Origin: Clostridia bacterium
Lineage (GTDB): Bacteria; Bacillota_A; Clostridia; Christensenellales; UBA1242
Length of the DNA: 12,268 bases
Direction of reading: 5' to 3'
NCBI GenBank assembly: GCA_017938565.1
Contig: JAGBBI010000236.1
Span: forward strand, 1 to 12,268
In this document: positions 6,830-12,268 of the stretch, in pieces
How positions within the stretch are numbered: the stretch's first letter is position 1
How the letters are laid out: each line of letters begins with the position of its first letter
Position numbers and translations under genes: made by a program
The notes under the pieces: model-generated
The model's database searches: none
Told to the model about the DNA's origin: nothing
The model's input: the letters and a program-made list of their open reading frames with translations, nothing else

Positions 6830-6839
6830 TAATAACAAA

Positions 6840-6867
6840 AAAATCTTGGAAAGTATTCCAAGATTTT
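6840..6867 (-). terminator. Terminator of the adhE-to-PHP operon
   Basis: AAAATCTTGGAA (6840-6851) and TTCCAAGATTTT (6856-6867) form a perfect 12-bp stem around a 4-base loop, five bases after the stop codon at 6872-6874. On the minus strand the stem runs into seven T residues. Confidence 0.92.
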
Positions 6868-6871
6868 AAAC

Positions 6872-7765
6872 TTAATTTTTTAAATTGTTAATAATTTCTT
6901 GAATTTGTTCTTCATTTAACTCAAGAGTTGTATTAACAAACCCTATCTCTGGGCGATGTTCATCGGATACGTGAAAATCTGAGCCAATAGTCTTAAACTT
7001 CCCAAGTTCATTTGCAATCATTCCCCACTTATTGCACTCATCAATTATATTGTCATCCTTATCTGTATAAATATAATAACTTTCTACACCATCTGCATCC
7101 ATTTTAACAATTAAATCTTTGATTTGACTTTCTGATAGCCCATCTTCATAAATATAAGCAACTGGATGTGCAAGCACGACTTTTCCACCTGCGTTATGAA
7201 TAATCTTTGACGCCTCAATTGGTGAGATTCTATATTTTTCAACGAAAGCCGGACATCCTTCATTCATTAATGTTTCAATAAATGTTCCCTTATTGGGTAT
7301 ATTGCCAAACTGCTTCAGTAAAGCTTCCCTATTACATTCCTGTTCTACCGCATCTAATGCAATATGAGATTTTGCAACCGATGGAAGTTTTGCTAGCTTT
7401 TCAATATCTACATAATAACCTAAATTATTTAACGCTTTTGCAACGTTGAACAAATAATCTCTACGTGCATTTTTAAGCATAGCTAACGTAGCTCTCAAAT
7501 TTTCATTTTTTAAATCAATTCCATAACCTAAAACGTGAAACCCCACCCCAAAATAAGTTGTGCTTATTTCCACAGCGGGTATTAATACGACATTGCTTTT
7601 TTGAGCACACTCAAACAACGTTTGGTTATATGCGTCAATAGTGTCGTGATCAGCAATACTCATAGCAATAACACCGTTCGCTTTTGCTAGTTCAACAACT
7701 TCACACGGACTAAGTGCACCATCAGAGCAATTTGTATGAATATGAAAGTCAATAGTTCTTTTCAT
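6872..7765 (-). CDS. PHP-domain phosphoesterase (TrpH/YciV-like, RNase AM type)
   Basis: This 297-residue protein has the full set of PHP metal-binding motifs: HIHT (H8, H10), ADHD (H40), AVEIS (E66), a His in GFHVLGYG (H77), KSHIA (H134), VLAHP (H200) and GSDFH (D263, H265). The order and length match bacterial YciV/TrpH proteins, which remove phosphates from 3',5'-nucleoside bisphosphates and trim RNA 5' ends. The assignment to that activity is by similarity; other small phosphoesterase roles are possible. The start is set at the ATG at 7765, so the protein opens MKRTIDFHIHT as the family does. An in-frame TTG at 7786 would add seven residues, and no strong ribosome binding site favours either. 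It lies 26 bases after the Hrb-like gene and is the last gene of the operon, suggesting translation coupled to the gene before it. Confidence 0.87.
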   Translation of the reverse strand: MKRTIDFHIHTNCSDGALSPCEVVELAKANGVIAMSIADHDTIDAYNQTLFECAQKSNVVLIPAVEISTTYFGVGFHVLGYGIDLKNENLRATLAMLKNARRDYLFNVAKALNNLGYYVDIEKLAKLPSVAKSHIALDAVEQECNREALLKQFGNIPNKGTFIETLMNEGCPAFVEKYRISPIEASKIIHNAGGKVVLAHPVAYIYEDGLSESQIKDLIVKMDADGVESYYIYTDKDDNIIDECNKWGMIANELGKFKTIGSDFHVSDEHRPEIGFVNTTLELNEEQIQEIINNLKN

Positions 7766-7791
7766 AACGTTTTCATTCGCAACCAATCAAA

Positions 7792-8391
7792 TTATTTTTC
7801 TATAAATTCAAAATCCTCTATGCCATGTTTGCATATTGGGCAAATAAAGTCTTTTGGCAAACTCTCGCCATCATAAACATAGTTACATATCTTGCAGACA
7901 TACACGCCCTTTTTGGCACTTTCTGCCTTAGGCTTAATATTTGAAAGATAATACGCATAACTTACTGGTTTCGTATCTGTAAGAACGACGTCTTCAACAA
8001 CATCCGCCACAAAAGTAATATGTGTTCCCAAATCGGTTTTAGAAATAACTTTTGCTGAAATATATGAGTTTGTGTGCTTGGTTATATATGTAACCCCATT
8101 TTCTGCAATTTTGAAATCGTTAAACCCATCAAACTTGTCAACATCCTTACCCGTTGAAAACCCAAACCTTTTTATTAAATCAAAATCCGTTGACGTATCT
8201 AATATAGAAACATTAAAAATCCCCGTTTGTTCAATCATTTTAGTGGTTTCATTATTTTTGTTAATTGTTATTGAAATCCTGTTTGGTGTAGATGTTACTT
8301 GCATCAGTGTATTTATTATACATGCGTTATGCTTCTCTGTTTTTGCAGATAGTACATAAAGACCATATGTAATATTAAAAATTGCTTTCAT
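7792..8391 (-). CDS. Flavin reductase-rubredoxin fusion (high-molecular-weight rubredoxin, Hrb-like)
   Basis: The 199-residue protein has an N-terminal flavin-reductase-like FMN-binding split barrel (about 1-150; opening ITYGLYVLSAKTEKHNACIINT is the usual FMN-pocket entry, seen at 7-28) and a C-terminal rubredoxin of about 38 residues with CKIC (C166, C169) and CPIC (C184, C187) as iron ligands. The rubredoxin loop is short, like those fused to other proteins, and has Phe in place of the usual Trp before the second Cys pair. In Moorella the same fusion, Hrb, passes electrons from NADH to the flavo-diiron protein FprA for NO or oxygen reduction; that role is inferred here and no FprA lies in the window. 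The ATG at 8391 is fixed by GAGGAG five bases upstream. A longer in-frame extension to 8427 overlaps a strong hairpin and is rejected. Confidence 0.88.
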   Translation of the reverse strand: MKAIFNITYGLYVLSAKTEKHNACIINTLMQVTSTPNRISITINKNNETTKMIEQTGIFNVSILDTSTDFDLIKRFGFSTGKDVDKFDGFNDFKIAENGVTYITKHTNSYISAKVISKTDLGTHITFVADVVEDVVLTDTKPVSYAYYLSNIKPKAESAKKGVYVCKICNYVYDGESLPKDFICPICKHGIEDFEFIEK

Positions 8392-8396
8392 TATTT

Positions 8397-8402
8397 CTCC
8401 TC
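8397..8402 (-). promoter_or_regulatory. Ribosome binding site fixing the Hrb-like start
   Basis: GAGGAG on the minus strand (8402-8397) lies five bases before the ATG at 8391, excluding the longer in-frame start at 8427. Confidence 0.8.
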
Positions 8403-8412
8403 TTAAATATAA

Positions 8413-8450
8413 GCATTGAACAAACACAAGTTTTGTGTTTGTTCAATTGC
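8413..8450 (-). promoter_or_regulatory. Strong intercistronic hairpin between the kinase and Hrb-like genes
   Basis: TTGAACAAACACAA (8416-8429) pairs perfectly over 14 bp with 8433-8446 around a 3-base loop; the stem extends by an A-T pair and, past a one-base bulge, by two G-C pairs. It fills most of the 62-base gap between the kinase stop and the Hrb-like ATG. On the minus strand, the direction of the operon, only TT then ATATTT follows, a weak terminator tail. On the plus strand five T residues follow but no plus-strand gene ends here. It could act as a partial terminator or an mRNA processing or protection site. Confidence 0.6.
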
Positions 8451-8453
8451 TTT

Positions 8454-9212
8454 TTACTGATATTCTGCGACGTTAATGCAGTTGTTTAAAAATTCTTTTT
8501 CCGCAGGACTTGCCTTTGCAAGTTTTGTAACGGCAACTATTGGAATCCATCTTTGAATGTTTTTAACATCTATTCCACTTCTTGTTGAAAACATAGTTAA
8601 ATATTGACTTGCAATATCTTCTTTGCCTTTCATCGCAAAATATAAATACGTTAAAGCGACATCGCTTGAAGCATTACCACTTGTTACGTGTGCCCAATCA
8701 ATAATATGATGAGATCCATCTTCTTTGATGACAATATTGGACGGATTAAAATCTCCATGACAAAGTTTTGTGTGATTCTTCATACCCTCCAACCTTGTTA
8801 AAAGTTCGTACTTTACGTTTTCAGACAAGTCTGCCTCGTTAATTTTTCGTTTGTATTTATCTTTAACTCTGTTTAATAAAGGAACCTTATATGATAAAAC
8901 CTCCAGTTGTATATCTACCATTTTCTCAAGATATTCTTGAGTTCTCTCTGGGTTTTCTTCCATAAGTTCGGCGAGTGTTTTGCCTTCAACAAAATCGGAC
9001 ACTATTGCCCAACAATTTTCAATCTTTGCAACTTCAATCAAGTTTGGAATATTTAAACTGGTATGTTCTTCTACTCTTGCTTGATTTAACGCTTCATTCA
9101 AAATATCAGCCTTAGAATAATTCTCAACAAACAATTTTATTGCTTTTTCACCATCACGGTAAATTGTTTTGGTACTACGCTTAGCGATTGGATTATTTAA
9201 ACTATAATTCAT
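8454..9212 (-). CDS. APH/choline-kinase-like phosphotransferase, substrate unknown
   Basis: This 252-residue protein has the aminoglycoside-phosphotransferase/choline-kinase fold. A short N-lobe has a likely ATP-binding lysine in AIKLF (K26) and the IVSDFVEGKTL hinge (70-80). The C-lobe carries the catalytic LCHGDFNPSNIVI block (H152, D154, N159) and the metal-binding IIDWAH (D172, W173). The family phosphorylates small hydroxylated molecules (aminoglycosides, choline, ethanolamine, thiamine, sugars, homoserine), and the substrate cannot be told from sequence. Its ATG shares one base with the adhE stop (TAATG), and its GGAGG lies inside the last adhE codons, so the two are translationally coupled. 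An antibiotic-resistance role is unlikely in this metabolic, non-mobile setting. Confidence 0.75.
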   Translation of the reverse strand: MNYSLNNPIAKRSTKTIYRDGEKAIKLFVENYSKADILNEALNQARVEEHTSLNIPNLIEVAKIENCWAIVSDFVEGKTLAELMEENPERTQEYLEKMVDIQLEVLSYKVPLLNRVKDKYKRKINEADLSENVKYELLTRLEGMKNHTKLCHGDFNPSNIVIKEDGSHHIIDWAHVTSGNASSDVALTYLYFAMKGKEDIASQYLTMFSTRSGIDVKNIQRWIPIVAVTKLAKASPAEKEFLNNCINVAEYQ

Positions 9213-11818
9213 TATCTTTTCCCTCCGTAGTATGCATTTAAGTACATTTGTTTAATTTCTTCAATTAATGGATATCTTGGATTCGCCCCAGTACATTGAT
9301 CGTCAAATGCTTGCTCACTCATTTCATCAAGTCGTTCTAAGAAATTATTTTCATCAACGCCATAGTCTTTAATTGTCTTCTTTATTCCAATTTGTTCCTT
9401 TAATTCATCAATCTTGGCAATTAATCTTTCCATCTTTTCTTCAATAGTTTTTCCGCCAAGATTTAATGCGTCTGCAACTTCTGCATATCTTTCCATTGTA
9501 TGTGGATGGTCATATTGCGGGAAAGTCCCCATCTTCGTTGGAGTATTTGAAGCGTTAAATCTTATAACTTCATTTATCATTAATGCGTTAGCAACGCCAT
9601 GTGGTAAGTGGTGGAACGCTCCAAGTTTGTGTGCCATAGAGTGGCAAACCCCAAGAAATGCATTTGCGAATGACATTCCCGCCATTGTCGCTGCATTAGC
9701 CATTTTCTCTCTGGCTTCGACATCGTTTTCTCCGTTGTTATATGCTCTTGGCAAATATTCAAAAATAACCTTTAACGATTGCAAAGCCAAAGCGTCAGTA
9801 TAATCAGTAGCCATCATTGATGCATAGGCCTCCAATGCGTGAGTTACTGCATCAATACCAGATGCACTTGTTAATCCCTTAGGTGCTTTCATCATTAAAT
9901 CGCAATCAACTATTGCCATCTTTGGCATTAATTCATAATCGGCTAATGGATATTTAGTACCTGTTGTTTCATCTGTTATTACTGCAAAAGGTGTTACTTC
10001 TGAACCAGTTCCTGCTGATGTTGGAACTGCAATAAAGTAAGCCTTTTCACCCATCTTAGGGAATGTGTAAATTCTCTTTCTGATATCGACAAAACGCATT
10101 GCCATATCCATAAAATCAACCTCTGGGTGTTCATAAAGTACCCACATAATTTTACCAGCGTCCATAGCCGAGCCACCACCAACTGCAATAATACAATCTG
10201 GCTTAAATTCTGACATTTGCTTTGCACCTTCTTTAGCACACGCCAAAGTTGGGTCTGGTTCAACATTAAAGAACGTTTGATGAACTATTCCCATTTCGTC
10301 AAGCTTGTCCGTAATGCCTTTTGTATACCCATTCGCATATAAAAAGTTATCTGTAACGATAAATGCACGTTTTTTGCCCAACACATTTTTAAGCTCATCT
10401 AATGCAACCGGCAAACATCCTTCCTTAATATATACCTTTTCTGGGGCTCTGAACCACAACATATTTTCTCTCCTTTCTGCGACAGTCTTAATATTAATCA
10501 AGTGCTTTACACCTACATTTTCTGAAATAGAGTTTCCACCCCAACTTCCACATCCCAACGTAAGAGATGGCTCAAGTTTAAAGTTATATAAATCTCCAAT
10601 TCCGCCCTGTGCTGATGGTGTATTAATTAAAACCCTGCATGTTTTCATTCTTGATTCAAACTGAGCAAGTTTATCTTCGTTGTTTTTTACATCAATGTAA
10701 ATTGAAGAAGTATGACCAAGCCCACCATCAATAACAAGCCTATCAGCCTTGTTAACTGCGTCGTCGAAATCTTTGGCTTTGTACATTGCAAGAACTGGCG
10801 AAAGTTTTTCGTGTGCGAACTCTTCAGAAAGGTCAACACTTTCAACCTCGCCAATTAAAACTTTTGTGCCGTCTGGAACATCTACGCCCGAAAGAGTTGC
10901 AATAGTCTTAGCGCTTTGTCCAACTATTTTTGCATTCAATGCACCATTAATTAAAATGGTTTTTCTTACCTTTTCAATCTCGTCCGCATTCAGTACATAA
11001 CATCCACGGGCAATAAACTCTTTCTTAACATCGTCATATACATCTTTTAATACAACAACCGATTGCTCTGACGCACAAATCATTCCATTATCAAAAGTTT
11101 TTGAATGAATTATTGAATTAACTGCAAGACTTATATTTGATGAACTATCAATAATTGCAGGAGTATTTCCAGCACCAACTCCAAGAGCAGGCTTCCCGCT
11201 TGAATATGCACTTTTTACCATTCCTGGTCCACCAGTAGCCAAAATTATATCCGAATTTTGCATTAAGTGTGTTGTCAGTTCAAGCGAAGGAGTTGTAATC
11301 CACGATACGATACCTTCCGGAGCCCCAGCCTTAACCGCCTCCTCAAGTAAAACTCTTGCCGTTTCGATTGTGCAACCTTTTGCACGTGGGTGTGGACTGA
11401 TAATTATTCCATTCCTTGTCTTTAAGGCAAGTAATATTTTAAAAATTGTAGTTGAGGTTGGGTTGGTTGTAGGAATTACCGCCGATACAACCCCAATAGG
11501 TTCTGCTATTTTTTTAATTCCATAAGTTTTGTCTTCTGAAATTACCCCACAAGTTTTTGTGTCTTTATATTTGTTGTAAATATACTCTGATGCAAAGTGA
11601 TTTTTAATCACCTTGTCCTCTAAAACCCCCATTCCGGTTTCTTCAACAGCCTTTCTTGCAAGGCTAATTCTTAAATTATTTGCTTTAAGTGCAACCGCTC
11701 TAAAAATCTTGTCCACTTGTTCTTGCGAATATTTAGCATATTGTAGTTGAGCACTTCGCACATTTTTGATTTCCTGTTCCAACTCTTCAATAGACGACAC
11801 ATTTTTTGTTTGTTCCAT
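9212..11818 (-). CDS. adhE: Bifunctional acetaldehyde-CoA/alcohol dehydrogenase
   Basis: AdhE turns acetyl-CoA into acetaldehyde and then ethanol with two NADH, the main ethanol route of anaerobic fermentation; the enzyme forms helical spirosomes in the cytoplasm. The 868-residue length is typical. Residues 1-440 are the CoA-acylating aldehyde dehydrogenase, with catalytic C248 in NGMICASEQSVVV and ALGVGAGNTPA at 211-221. A linker of about 20 residues leads to the iron-dependent alcohol dehydrogenase (about 455-868), with the NAD-binding VGGGSAMD (546-553) and iron ligands D656, H660, H726 and H740, each exactly three residues beyond the E. coli positions. No truncation or missing key residue is seen. 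AAAGGA and AGGA lie 10 and 5 bases upstream of the ATG. It is the first gene of a probable four-gene operon. No Rex-type operator was recognised upstream. Confidence 0.98.
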   Translation of the reverse strand: MEQTKNVSSIEELEQEIKNVRSAQLQYAKYSQEQVDKIFRAVALKANNLRISLARKAVEETGMGVLEDKVIKNHFASEYIYNKYKDTKTCGVISEDKTYGIKKIAEPIGVVSAVIPTTNPTSTTIFKILLALKTRNGIIISPHPRAKGCTIETARVLLEEAVKAGAPEGIVSWITTPSLELTTHLMQNSDIILATGGPGMVKSAYSSGKPALGVGAGNTPAIIDSSSNISLAVNSIIHSKTFDNGMICASEQSVVVLKDVYDDVKKEFIARGCYVLNADEIEKVRKTILINGALNAKIVGQSAKTIATLSGVDVPDGTKVLIGEVESVDLSEEFAHEKLSPVLAMYKAKDFDDAVNKADRLVIDGGLGHTSSIYIDVKNNEDKLAQFESRMKTCRVLINTPSAQGGIGDLYNFKLEPSLTLGCGSWGGNSISENVGVKHLINIKTVAERRENMLWFRAPEKVYIKEGCLPVALDELKNVLGKKRAFIVTDNFLYANGYTKGITDKLDEMGIVHQTFFNVEPDPTLACAKEGAKQMSEFKPDCIIAVGGGSAMDAGKIMWVLYEHPEVDFMDMAMRFVDIRKRIYTFPKMGEKAYFIAVPTSAGTGSEVTPFAVITDETTGTKYPLADYELMPKMAIVDCDLMMKAPKGLTSASGIDAVTHALEAYASMMATDYTDALALQSLKVIFEYLPRAYNNGENDVEAREKMANAATMAGMSFANAFLGVCHSMAHKLGAFHHLPHGVANALMINEVIRFNASNTPTKMGTFPQYDHPHTMERYAEVADALNLGGKTIEEKMERLIAKIDELKEQIGIKKTIKDYGVDENNFLERLDEMSEQAFDDQCTGANPRYPLIEEIKQMYLNAYYGGKR
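9222..9226 (-). promoter_or_regulatory. Ribosome binding site of the kinase gene inside adhE
   Basis: A perfect GGAGG on the minus strand (9226-9222) sits in the last Gly-Gly-Lys-Arg codons of adhE, nine bases before the overlapping ATG at 9212. Confidence 0.85.
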
Positions 11819-11875
11819 TATTTTCCTGTCCTTTATTAATTTAAAATTCTAAGCAACACGCAATCGCTACATTAT

Positions 11876-11884
11876 ATTATATCA
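11876..11884 (-). promoter_or_regulatory. adhE: Extended -10 promoter of the adhE operon
   Basis: TGATATAAT on the minus strand (11884-11876) is a full extended -10 element, followed by an overlapping second TATAAT (11876-11871). The best -35 candidate is TTGCCA at 11906-11901 with a long 19-bp spacer. The leader to the ATG at 11818 would be about 50 bases. Confidence 0.65.
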
Positions 11885-11963
11885 TAAACACTACTTATTC
11901 TGGCAAACCTTTTTAAAAGAAAATTAAATTTACGCGGATTTTTAAATAAAAAACAAATAAATA

Positions 11964-11996
11964 TACTGAAGAGACCAGAAATGGTTCACTTCAGTA
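11964..11996 (-). terminator. Terminator after deoD
   Basis: TACTGAAG (11964-11971) pairs with CTTCAGTA (11989-11996), and the stem continues with an A-A mismatch, two pairs, a bulge and GG-CC. Read on the minus strand it is followed by a T-rich tract (TATTTATTTGTTTTTT). It lies about 20 bases after the deoD stop and separates that gene from the adhE promoter. Confidence 0.7.
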
Positions 11997-12016
11997 CTTA
12001 TTATAATTTTATCCCT

Positions 12017-12268
12017 TTATGCAAGCTCAAGTGCCAATTTCATCATATCAATAAATGTCTTTTCACGTTCTTCACTTGACAATTTCTCTCCGGTTACGAT
12101 ATTGTCGGATACTGTACAAATTACCAATGCTTCCTTCCCCGTCTCTTTTGCATTTAAATGCAATGACGCACTTTCCATTTCTACCCCCAACAAATTATGC
12201 TCTTTAGCCAAAGCCAATTGGTCTTCGCTTGTATAGAAACAATCTGAACAATAAATATTTCCCTTATG
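12017..12268 (-). CDS. deoD: Purine nucleoside phosphorylase, C-terminal part (cut by the window edge)
   Basis: The last 83 codons are present and the frame is open to the window edge, so the gene continues beyond it. The read segment matches the end of hexameric DeoD: GNIYCSDCFYTSEDQ (E. coli GNLFSADLFYSPDG), LLGVEMESA (ribose-binding Met-Glu), and ICTVSDNIVTGE, which keeps the catalytic Asp of the E. coli VSDH motif, then the closing helix FIDMMKLALELA. The enzyme splits purine (deoxy)ribonucleosides with phosphate into base and sugar phosphate, feeding salvage enzymes such as Hpt. A TTG at 12215-12217 that can open this frame is internal (a Leu codon), not the start. It ends at its own terminator ahead of adhE. 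Confidence 0.93.
   Translation of the reverse strand, partial: HKGNIYCSDCFYTSEDQLALAKEHNLLGVEMESASLHLNAKETGKEALVICTVSDNIVTGEKLSSEEREKTFIDMMKLALELA

Noticed and set aside
8392..8427. N-terminal extension of the Hrb-like protein
   Set aside because: It lies upstream of a perfect GAGGAG and within a strong hairpin, and it adds residues outside the family fold.
8454..9212. Aminoglycoside resistance gene
   Set aside because: The kinase fold is shared with many metabolic kinases, and the gene is embedded in an adhE operon with no mobile-element signs.
9994..10266. Minus-strand 90-codon frame and several plus-strand frames inside adhE
   Set aside because: They lie in alternative frames of an intact, highly conserved gene and show no domain of their own.
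11819..11940. Rex (redox) operator upstream of adhE
   Set aside because: No TTGTTAA/TTGTGAA inverted repeat was found around the promoter, although Rex control of adhE is common in this group.

Overview
The window looks like chromosomal DNA from a low-GC (about one third GC), anaerobic, fermentative Firmicutes-type bacterium, probably a gut Clostridia/Bacilli relative. The basis is its A+T-rich codon use, strong AGGAGG-type ribosome binding sites, TGnTATAAT extended -10 promoters, U-tailed hairpin terminators, a bifunctional AdhE and a flavoprotein-rubredoxin of the Hrb type. No rRNA, tRNA, CRISPR, insertion sequence or integrase was recognised. The species cannot be named from the sequence.

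Left block (1-3220, minus strand): a two-gene glycosylation operon. A GT2 glycosyltransferase fused to a GtrA flippase-like domain is followed, with no spacing (TAG then ATG), by a 621-residue multi-pass GT-C-like membrane protein. It has a clear promoter (TTGACA-18-TAGAAT) and ends at a perfect 12-bp hairpin terminator. The layout is that of a gtrA/gtrB/gtr(type) module compressed into two genes.

Middle block (3221-5742): about 500 bases with no confident gene but with a terminator-like hairpin and a possible gene remnant. Then come three plus-strand genes: an MTA/SAH-nucleosidase-family protein (Asn at the usual catalytic Asp position), hypoxanthine phosphoribosyltransferase (hpt), and a two-TM protein of unknown function. 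The nucleosidase and hpt suggest purine base release and salvage. A 30-bp palindromic bidirectional terminator separates this block from the convergent genes.

Right block (5745-12268, minus strand): reading in the direction of transcription, a partial purine nucleoside phosphorylase (deoD) ends at its own terminator. Next is a probable operon adhE > APH-like kinase (1-nt stop/start overlap) > Hrb-like flavin reductase-rubredoxin > PHP-domain phosphoesterase, closed by a terminator at 6840-6867. Last is a separately promoted ATP-grasp-like gene. The adhE operon mixes ethanol fermentation, an unassigned small-molecule kinase, an electron-transfer flavoprotein and a nucleotide phosphatase-like enzyme.

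Most of this is ordinary housekeeping or accessory chromosome. The observations most worth following are the Asp-to-Asn change in the nucleosidase beside hpt, the tight coupling of an unknown kinase to adhE, the strong hairpin inside that operon, and the unexplained 3391-3585 segment.
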